5,091 nucleotides of DNA, from assembly GCA_002329255.1 (NCBI GenBank), contig DCTL01000005.1, positions 1 through 5,091 of the forward strand, read 5' to 3'. Shown one piece after another: positions 1 through 5,091 of the stretch (positions within the stretch are counted from its first letter, which is position 1; each line of letters starts with the position of its first letter). Both the position numbers and the translations under genes were made by a program. Under the pieces are notes generated by a model, which saw only the letters and a program-made list of their open reading frames with translations, did not search any database and was not told the DNA's origin. Source of the stretch: Patescibacteria group bacterium UBA1441. Its GTDB lineage: Bacteria; Patescibacteriota; Minisyncoccia; Minisyncoccales; UBA1441.

Positions 1-576
1 CACAATCAGTTTAAACAAAAATAAGATAAAAAACAAGAGCAGAATTAAACTATAGCGTTCCATAAAGATTTTCACCTTTTCCCAGCCTTTAGGCAGAAAG
101 GTAAAAAGAATATGTGATCCATCTAATGGCGGAATGGGGATTAGATTAAAGACGGCTAATAATAAATTAATCCAGACAATAATCTGAAAAAGACCAAGTA
201 AGTTGATAGCAAAAGTCGAGCTTGCTCCGACTAAAATAGTAATTCGTATTGCTAGACCAAAAGTTAGAGCAATCACTAGATTGGCTCCTGGACCGGCAAA
301 AGATACTTTGGCTTCGCCATAACGCTGGTCTCTAAAATTCAATGGATTAATCGGCACTGGTTTAGCCCAGCCAATCAAAAAAGGAGTCTGCATAATAATT
401 AACAGACCCGGAACAATAATGGAGCCCATTAAGTCAATGTGCTTGATCGGATTTAAGCTAAGCCGTCCCATTAGTCGAGCGGTTGGATCACCTAAATGAT
501 CAGCCATCATACCGTGGCTGATTTCATGAGCCATAACCGACAGAATTAAAATTAGTAAAAAAATCAATATCTCCAT
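1..576 (-). CDS. Site-2 protease family (M50) membrane metalloprotease, 3' end cut by window
   Basis: The 192 visible codons are open from the ATG at 576 to the window edge, so the C-terminus is missing. The protein is a polytopic zinc metalloprotease that, by family knowledge, cleaves transmembrane segments within the membrane. The first hydrophobic helix carries the HExxH zinc motif (HEISH, residues 17-21). A second conserved block, NLIPIPPLDG (144-153), supplies the aspartate zinc ligand typical of the family. Further hydrophobic stretches lie at about 51-69, 97-117, 122-143 and 176-192. No PDZ domain is visible between the motifs, so this is the compact form of roughly 200-220 residues, not an RseP-like one; only a few residues are likely missing. 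The next upstream in-frame stop leaves only ATT and CTG as alternative starts, so ATG 576 is preferred. No Shine-Dalgarno sequence precedes it. It is divergent from rpmB. The substrate cannot be told. Confidence 0.93.
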   Translation of the reverse strand, partial: MEILIFLLILILSVMAHEISHGMMADHLGDPTARLMGRLSLNPIKHIDLMGSIIVPGLLIIMQTPFLIGWAKPVPINPLNFRDQRYGEAKVSFAGPGANLVIALTFGLAIRITILVGASSTFAINLLGLFQIIVWINLLLAVFNLIPIPPLDGSHILFTFLPKGWEKVKIFMERYSLILLLFFILFLFKLIV

Positions 577-604
577 TGCATTATTTAACAGAATGTTTTA
601 TCAT
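576..604 (+). promoter_or_regulatory. Candidate promoter of rpmB and tRNA-Pro
   Basis: TTGCAT (576-581, a weak -35) is followed after 17 bases by TATCAT (599-604, five of six matches to TATAAT). Transcription would begin near 611, only a few bases before the preferred rpmB start at 614, giving an almost leaderless message. The -10 overlaps that of the divergent promoter at 603-608, and the -35 touches the start codon of the M50 gene. The weak -35 keeps this tentative. Confidence 0.45.
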
Positions 605-631
605 TGTAGCATTATGACTAAGCAATGCCAA
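603..631 (-). promoter_or_regulatory. Promoter of the M50 protease gene (sigma-70 type, extended -10)
   Basis: Read on the minus strand, TTGGCA (626-631, five of six matches to TTGACA) is separated by exactly 17 bases from TACAAT (603-608, five of six matches to TATAAT). A TG dinucleotide one base upstream of the -10 makes it an extended -10. Transcription would start near 596, leaving a leader of about 20 bases before the ATG at 576. The promoter lies partly inside the beginning of rpmB on the other strand. Confidence 0.6.
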
Positions 632-796
632 ATATGCCAAAAAGAGCCACGAAAGGCGGGCAGCTGGGTTAAATTGCGTGGAAAATACAATCCCGGCGGA
701 CCAAGAAAACAGCAGCCTAATTTGCACTGGCTTAAACTGAATGGTCAGAGAATCAGAGTTTGTGCTCGCTGCCTTAAGAAATATTCGTCGAAGTAA
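614..796 (+). CDS. rpmB: Large ribosomal subunit protein bL28, four-cysteine form
   Basis: This 60-residue basic protein is a structural component of the 50S subunit. Four cysteines in two CxxC pairs (C5/C8 in CQIC and C50/C53 in CARC) form the zinc ribbon of the 'C+' type of bL28. The central PNLHWLKLNG block (35-44) and the ending RIRVCARCLKK match the family, which is usually about 60-78 residues long. The segment between, KLRGKYNPGGPR (20-31), replaces the usual NxSHSxxxT stretch of better-known bL28 proteins. An in-frame ATG at 593 would add seven residues (MFYHCSI). It is rejected because it lies upstream of the predicted transcription start and because family members begin just before the first CxxC. 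No Shine-Dalgarno sequence precedes either start. The tRNA-Pro gene follows 11 bases downstream and is probably on the same transcript. Confidence 0.88.
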   Translation: MTKQCQICQKEPRKAGSWVKLRGKYNPGGPRKQQPNLHWLKLNGQRIRVCARCLKKYSSK

Positions 797-807
797 AATA
801 TCGGCGA

Positions 808-879
808 CGGGGTGTCGTATAATGGTTATTATTCAGGGCTGGGGGTCCTGCGACCCGGGTTCGATTCCCGGCACCCCGA
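808..879 (+). tRNA. tRNA-Pro, anticodon GGG
   Basis: The 72-base cloverleaf folds cleanly. The acceptor stem is CGGGGTG (808-814) with CACCCCG (872-878). The anticodon stem is CAGGG/TCCTG around the loop CTGGGGG (839-845), giving anticodon GGG at 841-843 with T33 and G37. The T arm is CCGGG-TTCGATT-CCCGG (855-871). The discriminator base is A879. C1-G72 with A73 is the identity signature of bacterial tRNA-Pro, and GGG reads CCC and CCU. The D arm is weak: GTAT (817-820) against TTAT (829-832) gives one G-U pair, two A-U pairs and a U-U mismatch, and position 26 is U instead of a purine. The variable loop has four bases. The 3' CCA is not encoded (CTT follows), so a CCA-adding enzyme is required. 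Confidence 0.95.
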
Positions 880-929
880 CTTAGTAAATGAAAACCTAAT
901 CGAAATAACTTATACTCCGAAAAGATATC

Positions 930-960
930 AAAAAACTCGATGCACAGATCGAGTTTTTTT
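930..960. terminator. Bidirectional intrinsic terminator
   Basis: A perfect 12-base-pair inverted repeat (930-941 with 948-959) has the loop GCACAG. The core is ACTCGAT/ATCGAGT, preceded by an A tract and followed by a T tract, so each strand produces a hairpin followed by a U run. It sits between the convergent rpmB/tRNA-Pro unit (plus strand) and the leftward operon whose last stop codon is at 971-973. It most likely ends both transcripts. The 50 bases between the tRNA and the hairpin hold no recognisable gene. Confidence 0.88.
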
Positions 961-970
961 AATCATCAGC

Positions 971-1606
971 TTAATAAATTAACTGACAACCAGTCACTTC
1001 GGCTAACCCTTCCAGGGTGCGCGGTCCATTATAATCCTCACCCGCAAAACGAATGGTCGGATAACCGGTAATTTGAGCTTCTTGGCAGAGATCTTCTTCT
1101 TGGGTGCATTCCACATAAATTTGATCAATCATCTCTAAACCGCCTAAAAGATCAACCAATTGATTAGTATAACCGCACCAATCTGCCCCATAAATTAGCA
1201 TCTCGTGCTCTGATAAACAACTAATAAACTGATCAAAGTTTTCCGGACGATCCAGACCCTCGGACGGTTCCTCGGTTGGGGGTAGTTCATCTGATTGAAC
1301 TAATTGAGTGTATTCATCAATGTTAATCGCTTCGGCAAAGAAAAGCTCCAGGTCATCACTCATATAAGAAGTCAAAGGTTGCCCTTCAATCTCAACGTCT
1401 ATTTTAATCAATCCATGATCCTCCGAAATATCAACCAGAGAAGCCTTTGTGCTTCTATGACTCAATAAAATGTCATTAATGAAATTCATCGCTCGTTCAT
1501 TTGCCTCTTCCAATGATGGACCTTGATCCCCCTGGTTTAAATAAAGCCAGGCACTGAAAGAGAAAATAATTAAACCGATAATAAGAATTAAGAGAGGTTT
1601 TTGCAT
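971..1606 (-). CDS. Membrane-anchored thioredoxin-fold protein with a CGYT active-site motif
   Basis: This 211-residue protein begins with an uncleaved-looking hydrophobic anchor (about 4-22). A small alpha/beta region (about 31-100; EEANERAMNFIND to the acidic LELFF stretch) resembles the N-terminal region of CPR DsbA-like proteins. An acidic, proline-rich linker (104-122) leads to a thioredoxin-like domain (about 124-211). That domain matches the one attached to VKOR proteins: LIYGADWCGYT (137-147), IYVEC (163-167) with DLC (172-174), the cis-proline motif GYPT (181-184) and the end LAEVTGC (201-207). Family members normally carry CxxC; here Cys144 is kept and the second position is Thr147. 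The Cys167/Cys174 pair and the flanking Cys130 and Cys207 are kept. A redox or chaperone role outside the membrane is inferred, with full oxidase activity doubtful. It is the last gene of a three-gene operon, 25 bases after its neighbour, with no Shine-Dalgarno sequence. Confidence 0.8.
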   Translation of the reverse strand: MQKPLLILIIGLIIFSFSAWLYLNQGDQGPSLEEANERAMNFINDILLSHRSTKASLVDISEDHGLIKIDVEIEGQPLTSYMSDDLELFFAEAINIDEYTQLVQSDELPPTEEPSEGLDRPENFDQFISCLSEHEMLIYGADWCGYTNQLVDLLGGLEMIDQIYVECTQEEDLCQEAQITGYPTIRFAGEDYNGPRTLEGLAEVTGCQLIY

Positions 1607-1631
1607 AATACAATCAGATTAATAACTGTTT

Positions 1632-3344
1632 CTAATAATCACCAGCCAGACAGGTAGCCGTTGGATCCCCTGGCTCTATAACGTTCGGCGTTCCATCATA
1701 ACACCCATGAATATTACAAGGATTGATGAAATACCTATAGTTATTCCCCAGAACCAAGTCATAGTCACGCCATGTTGTTGTATCAGTAGTCGTGCCTACT
1801 TTAACATAATACATATAATATTCATCGACAGCGTATCTCCAGACATCATAATAGTCTGCTGCTGTCATTGAACTCCAGGCCACCAGAATGCTGTCATTCC
1901 CGGAATAAACTTGAGGCCAACAAGTTACGCTTGGCGCAGAAGAAGGAGGAACGGCTTCTCTCCAGTATGCCCTTATGGTCAAGTTTGCCGTGACAGAACC
2001 ACAATATCCAGTTGAAGAATCAAAACCAGAGGCACAGCTACCACTAGAGATACCAAAACCGATACAATCGTAACCGCTAGCAGTACAAGAAGGGCCGGCT
2101 GCCGAACTACCATAATTAACTGTACGGCTAGATGGCGAGCAAGAACCCCCCGCCACAATAGGGTTATAAGTAACCGTAAGGGTTGCCGGCGGGCTGAAAT
2201 CTGCTGTTACGGATCGATTCTCAGTCATACTTAACACACAAGTTCCCGTTCCGGAACAAGCCCCCGACCAGCCATCGAAACTATGTCCTGTCGCCGGGCT
2301 CGCTGTTAAGGTTACCGTTCCATCCTCAGGAAAATAATTAAAACAAGTACTACCACAAGTAATCCCAGCGGGATTGCTAGTAACTGTCCCTGAGCCAAGA
2401 CCAGTTTTGCTCACTGTTAGGCTGTAAACATTTCCACTGCTCGTATTAATAAGCTCCTCAATGACATTCTGGAATATGTTCCAACCGTCACTATTTAAAT
2501 AACTACCTCGATGCGCAGCCCAATGAATTCTTGGATAGTAATCAGCGGCCGATCTAATGGCTACTCCCGGATAAGTCGAAGAGGCTGTATTTAGTGTTCC
2601 AATCGGCATGGTTACCCCAGAGCTGAGGCCACCAATTCTCTGCATCCCGGCACTAGAAGTATAAATTGTCACCGACCCCGAATAACCACTCGAGAAAGGA
2701 TGACTGGTATTAAAAATATAATAATAATCAGAGCTCCTCAATTCACTAGCTGTTGCCATGCCAAAATTTACCCTAGAAACGTACCTGTCCATCGATAGAA
2801 TTGGAACAGTCAATCCAAGCAAGCTTCCGCCATAAGAATGAGCCGCATAAGTATCTCGACCCCGAATAACCAATAAATCGGTGTTCGAAAAATCATAAGT
2901 AGCCATATCAGCATCACTAACAACAGTGACGTTATAGCCCCAATCTTTCAATTGATTAATAAATGGCATCTCATTAGTTGCGTTTAGACTGGTTGCGCTA
3001 TAAGCGTTAAAAACAATATTGGCGCAAGGATCGAGACTGACACCAGATGGATGATACAGCAAAAACGAGTCCCACTCAGAACAAGTACGAGTCGGAATGA
3101 AGATGTCTTCGCCCGTCTCATTCAGTACCTGGTAATTACCATATTCACAACCTTCAGCCTTAATGATTAGATTATCGCTGGCGTTAACTCGACAATTCTC
3201 AAAGCGATATAATCCAGATATTTGACTGACACAACCAGTTGTTTCCTGAGCATTGACTGTAACCTTACCACTTACTAAGAACAGGAAAGAAACGAGAATT
3301 ATTCCCAGCAAAACAAGTTTTTTATTTTTAAAAATTAAAAACAT
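1632..3344 (-). CDS. Secreted cysteine-rich multidomain protein (GATase-like domain, InlB-type repeats, FnIII-like end)
   Basis: The 570-residue product starts with a signal peptide: KNKK, a hydrophobic core (10-25) and a probable cleavage site VNA|Q after residue 32. A cysteine-containing segment follows (35-107; C38, C51, C66, C88, C107). Residues about 108-300 look like a flavodoxin/glutamine-amidotransferase-type alpha/beta domain found in secreted proteins: IVFNAYSATSLN, a helix, WGYNVTVVSD, then DLLVIRG, VPILSMDRY, NTSHPFSSGYSGSVTIY and DGWNIFQNVIEELI. No catalytic Cys-His-Glu triad is evident. Two divergent InlB-type repeats follow (308-384 and 388-461). The end (about 468-550) resembles a fibronectin-III fold (SILVAWSSMTAADYYDVWR). 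There is no LPXTG motif, PEF-like signal or C-terminal anchor, so it is secreted or loosely held. It has 18 cysteines in all. A surface or adhesive role is inferred; the exact function is unknown. It starts 9 bases after the upstream stop codon. Confidence 0.82.
   Translation of the reverse strand: MFLIFKNKKLVLLGIILVSFLFLVSGKVTVNAQETTGCVSQISGLYRFENCRVNASDNLIIKAEGCEYGNYQVLNETGEDIFIPTRTCSEWDSFLLYHPSGVSLDPCANIVFNAYSATSLNATNEMPFINQLKDWGYNVTVVSDADMATYDFSNTDLLVIRGRDTYAAHSYGGSLLGLTVPILSMDRYVSRVNFGMATASELRSSDYYYIFNTSHPFSSGYSGSVTIYTSSAGMQRIGGLSSGVTMPIGTLNTASSTYPGVAIRSAADYYPRIHWAAHRGSYLNSDGWNIFQNVIEELINTSSGNVYSLTVSKTGLGSGTVTSNPAGITCGSTCFNYFPEDGTVTLTASPATGHSFDGWSGACSGTGTCVLSMTENRSVTADFSPPATLTVTYNPIVAGGSCSPSSRTVNYGSSAAGPSCTASGYDCIGFGISSGSCASGFDSSTGYCGSVTANLTIRAYWREAVPPSSAPSVTCWPQVYSGNDSILVAWSSMTAADYYDVWRYAVDEYYMYYVKVGTTTDTTTWRDYDLVLGNNYRYFINPCNIHGCYDGTPNVIEPGDPTATCLAGDY
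1962..2423 (-). repeat. Two divergent InlB B-type protein repeats within the secreted protein
   Basis: Copy one covers residues 308-384 (SLTVSKTGLGSGTVTSNPAG to SVTADF), with the family's GHSFDGWSGACSGTGTC core. Copy two covers 388-461 (LTVTYNPIVAGGSCSPSSR to LTIRAYW), with the NYGSSAAGPSCTASGY core. The copies are clear only at protein level. The family is a beta-grasp-like extracellular module common in surface proteins. Both copies carry extra cysteines (C330, C334, C363, C369; and C402, C420, C427, C437, C448), which suggests disulfide stabilisation. Confidence 0.75.
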
Positions 3345-3353
3345 GATTCTTTT

Positions 3354-3959
3354 TTATAGTTTAATCCACTCTTCAGGTGTCATCTCGGTCGCCTGAGTTG
3401 AGACAACTCCGTAATTTAAAATATTAATGTCTCGGCGTTCCTTTTCGTATTGACATAAATCCTCATAAGACCAACCATGGCTGGCCATTTCCACTTTATT
3501 CTGATCAAAATAAATATGTTTTGGTCCACTTTCGTCGCGGAAAACAGATACATAACCTACCCGATCAATCTGATCTTGATCAACATATTGGTAAGCAAAA
3601 ACAATAGAAATGAATCCTTGCTGACGCAAAACATAACTTGTAAAAAGCGCAAAATCCTGTTCTCCGCCTTGTCTTTGATTAAAAAACTCCAACGGAGTCA
3701 AAGCTATAATTCCCTCTCGCGGGACTAACTCAAAGTTTTGATTTAGAAAATTGATTAATTGTCCCGGACTATCAATCTGATCAATTGTCCCATTGAAGTC
3801 ACTTGAATAGATAACTTCCTCCGGAATATATTCTTCTTCTGGAATATCTTCGCCTAAATTCGATGGCAAGTCTTGAAGGCTCTGGCTAACTAAGAAAAAT
3901 AACAATATCAATCCCAAAATTACAAGCGCTGTTAAAAATATTTTAGCATTGAGTGACAT
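3354..3959 (-). CDS. Membrane-anchored transglutaminase-like protein lacking the catalytic cysteine
   Basis: This 201-residue protein has an N-terminal membrane anchor (about 6-25) and an acidic linker (37-48). The remaining extracytoplasmic domain (about 58-185) follows the layout of transglutaminase-like/cysteine-protease-fold proteins. SPGQLINFLNQNF (64-76) comes first, then TPLEFFNQRQGGEQDFALFTSYVLRQQGF (88-116), which fits the usual 'KKGDCxDFAxFxxYVLxxxGY' segment, and then GYVSVFRDESG (135-145), where the catalytic His strand would be. The nucleophile Cys is Glu100 and no His stands at the expected place, so the fold assignment implies a pseudoenzyme. The only cysteine is Cys169. This assignment is from pattern recognition and is moderately uncertain; a wholly different fold remains possible. 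It is the first gene of the three-gene operon, preceded by its own candidate promoter, and has only a weak AGAAG element before the ATG. Confidence 0.6.
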   Translation of the reverse strand: MSLNAKIFLTALVILGLILLFFLVSQSLQDLPSNLGEDIPEEEYIPEEVIYSSDFNGTIDQIDSPGQLINFLNQNFELVPREGIIALTPLEFFNQRQGGEQDFALFTSYVLRQQGFISIVFAYQYVDQDQIDRVGYVSVFRDESGPKHIYFDQNKVEMASHGWSYEDLCQYEKERRDINILNYGVVSTQATEMTPEEWIKL

Positions 3960-3972
3960 TTTAACTTCTATG

Positions 3973-4001
3973 TCTATATTTTACTTTTCCTAGCCCCTCA
4001 A
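3973..4001 (-). promoter_or_regulatory. Candidate promoter of the three-gene secreted-protein operon
   Basis: On the minus strand, TTGAGG (3996-4001, four of six matches to the -35 consensus) lies 17 bases from TATAGA (3973-3978, four of six matches to the -10 consensus). Transcription would start near 3966, leaving a leader of under ten bases before the ATG at 3959. The remainder of the 112-base gap (3960-4071) holds only a G-rich 4-bp hairpin (4037-4048) with no T tract, so read-through from the upstream gene is also possible. Confidence 0.4.
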
Positions 4002-4071
4002 CAAAATTAATCACAGAATAAACCTTAATCGAAGAGCAGGGGGGCCTGAGTATTTGATCTAGCCAACGGAA

Positions 4072-5091
4072 TTATTTCTTTAATTCCTCAATTTCTTGAC
4101 GCAGCTCTTCAATCTGTTTTTGTTGTTCTTTAATTGATTCCACCAACGGAGCAATCAAATTACCGTATTGAATTGATTTAATGCCATTCTGGTCAGTTTT
4201 AACCAGTTCGGGAAAGATCTTTTCTACGTCTTGAGCAATGAAACCAATGGATGGTTGACCGTTTTCTTTCCAGTTGAATGAAACGCCTTGTAGTTTCAGC
4301 ACTTTAGAAAGCATTTCATCTCCAGGTAAATAACCGATACCTGTTTTCAAAGAAGCATCTGAAGAATAATAGTATTCGTCAGCGCGGACTGATCCATTAA
4401 CATCCAGAGCGTAAGAAGGATTAGAATTATTAATGCCTACGTAACCTAAATTTGGAGTTAATCCATCAGTTGTTTGAATGGTAAACACTTCATCGTCGTT
4501 GGCATAAAATCTATATCCGCCCCATGAAAGGCCGCCCACTCCCCCACCCATATAGCTATGGAACTGCATTGCCCCGTTAAGACTATCAAGCATTATAATA
4601 CGAGACTTTATATCTTCACTGACATTTGATTGGATAGATGTACCCTCTGGCATGACTAACACGTCGCCTGAAACAAGACCATTGAGCGACGCGGAACCAG
4701 TAGACCTAGACAAGTACATTCGTCCTCGAACATCTAATTTTGTGTCTGGAGCGTCGGTGCCGATCCCAAAATCTCCATATTGACTAAGGATAGCCTTCTG
4801 ATCACCATCCACAAAGAATTTAAAACCTCCAAAATTAGCGCCCCCGAAACCGTGATCTATATAGCTATGGAATTCCATTGACATGTAAGTAGTATCCATA
4901 GGAATAATCCGGGTATAGTAACCCGTAGGAGCAGTTGTTCCAAAATTAGATTGAATTGATTTACCGGGCGCCATTACTAAAAGATCATCACTAACTAAAT
5001 TATCTCCAAAGTACGACCCAGAACTAATATGTACTCGACCTTCAACGGCTAATTTTGCTTGTGGCGAAGTTGTTCCAATCCCAACATTAGA
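4072..5091 (-). CDS. Modular fibre-like surface protein with C-terminal peptidase S74 self-cleaving chaperone domain, 5' end cut by window
   Basis: The frame is open through the window edge, giving 339 visible residues; the N-terminus is missing. Two repeated modules of about 105-110 residues, plus the start of a third, each begin with a 'GIGTxxPxxxLxVxGR' strand motif. The C-terminus is a peptidase S74 (intramolecular chaperone auto-processing) domain: SDASLK (visible residues 244-249), then LKLQGVSFNWKENG, IGFIAQDVEKIFPELV and QYGNLIAPLVESIKEQ. By family knowledge it trimerises fibres and then cuts itself off just before the Ser of SDxxLK, using a Ser-Lys dyad. Both residues are present here (Ser244, codon 4360-4362; Lys249, codon 4345-4347). 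Heptad-like KEQQKQIEELRQEIEELKK forms a terminal coiled coil. S74 domains occur in phage tail fibres and in bacterial surface proteins. No other phage gene is visible, so a cell-surface fibre is preferred. The gene lies 112 bases upstream of the secreted-protein operon. Confidence 0.88.
   Translation of the reverse strand, partial: SNVGIGTTSPQAKLAVEGRVHISSGSYFGDNLVSDDLLVMAPGKSIQSNFGTTAPTGYYTRIIPMDTTYMSMEFHSYIDHGFGGANFGGFKFFVDGDQKAILSQYGDFGIGTDAPDTKLDVRGRMYLSRSTGSASLNGLVSGDVLVMPEGTSIQSNVSEDIKSRIIMLDSLNGAMQFHSYMGGGVGGLSWGGYRFYANDDEVFTIQTTDGLTPNLGYVGINNSNPSYALDVNGSVRADEYYYSSDASLKTGIGYLPGDEMLSKVLKLQGVSFNWKENGQPSIGFIAQDVEKIFPELVKTDQNGIKSIQYGNLIAPLVESIKEQQKQIEELRQEIEELKK
4438..5082 (-). repeat. Tandem protein modules of the S74 fibre protein
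   Basis: Copy one spans visible residues 4-108 and copy two spans 109-218; a third begins at 219 and runs into the S74 domain. Shared landmarks are GIGT-x-x-P, the SIQSN segment (residues 45-49 and 152-156), the RII segment, EFHSY/QFHSY (73-77 and 176-180) and GGFKFF/GGYRFY. At DNA level the FHSY region is still near-identical: tatagctatggaa occurs at 4551-4563 and 4860-4872, 309 bases (103 codons) apart. This indicates module duplication followed by divergence. Confidence 0.85.

Noticed and set aside
593..613. Upstream ATG as the start of rpmB
   Set aside because: It overlaps the predicted -10 box, adds residues (MFYHCSI) not typical of bL28, and lies before the predicted transcription start.
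1607..1631. Separate promoter for the thioredoxin-fold gene
   Set aside because: The short AT-rich gap has -10-like hexamers but no -35 element at suitable spacing, so co-transcription with the upstream gene is simpler.
3477..3728. Plus-strand open frame of 83 codons
   Set aside because: It lies wholly inside the transglutaminase-like gene on the opposite strand, shows no recognisable domain, and its composition reads as an antisense shadow.
4037..4048. Hairpin CAGG-GGGG-CCTG as a terminator for the S74 gene
   Set aside because: The stem is only 4 bp and no T tract follows on the minus strand, so termination there is not supported.
4972..4974. ATG as the start of the S74 fibre gene
   Set aside because: The frame continues without a stop to 5091 and the extra 39 residues contain another copy of the GIGTxxP repeat, so this Met is internal.
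1..5091. CRISPR array, insertion sequence, attachment site or TGA recoding
   Set aside because: No short direct-repeat array, transposase, terminal inverted repeats or integrase is visible. Genes end at TAA or TAG, and all the coding frames read cleanly without TGA as a sense codon.

Overview
The window looks like a chromosomal piece from a small-genome bacterium of the Candidate Phyla Radiation (Patescibacteria). This is inferred from gene content and style. The genes are compact and moderately AT-rich, and none of the visible start codons has a strong Shine-Dalgarno sequence. There is a very short four-cysteine ribosomal protein bL28. The secreted proteins combine lineage-typical pieces: a thioredoxin domain like the one fused to VKOR, divergent InlB-type repeats, and 'GIGTxxP' modules ending in a peptidase S74 domain. 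Stop codons are TAA or TAG, and no reading frame here needs TGA recoding. A precise taxon cannot be named from the sequence alone.

Left part (1-960). A compact site-2 protease of family M50 runs leftward off the window. Divergent to it, and reading rightward, are rpmB (bL28) and a tRNA-Pro(GGG) only 11 bases after it. The two divergent promoters can be read directly and their -10 boxes overlap. A strong symmetrical hairpin with A and T tracts on its two sides (930-960) ends transcription from both directions.

Middle part (971-4001). Three leftward genes are spaced 9 and 25 bases apart and behave as one operon, with a candidate promoter just upstream and the bidirectional terminator just downstream. 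In transcription order they encode: (1) a membrane-anchored transglutaminase-like protein whose catalytic cysteine position is Glu; (2) a 570-residue secreted, cysteine-rich mosaic protein with a flavodoxin/glutamine-amidotransferase-like domain, two InlB-type repeats and a fibronectin-III-like end; (3) a membrane-anchored thioredoxin-fold protein whose CxxC is CGYT. All three products should act outside the cytoplasmic membrane.

Right part (4072-5091). The 3' end of another leftward gene encodes a modular, fibre-like surface protein ending in a self-cleaving S74 chaperone domain and a coiled coil. No clear terminator separates it from the operon.

The most unusual theme is that two anchored proteins with enzyme-like folds have each lost a key cysteine, yet flank an exported protein with 18 cysteines. 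A dedicated folding or surface-display module is a reasonable hypothesis, but it is not proven by sequence.
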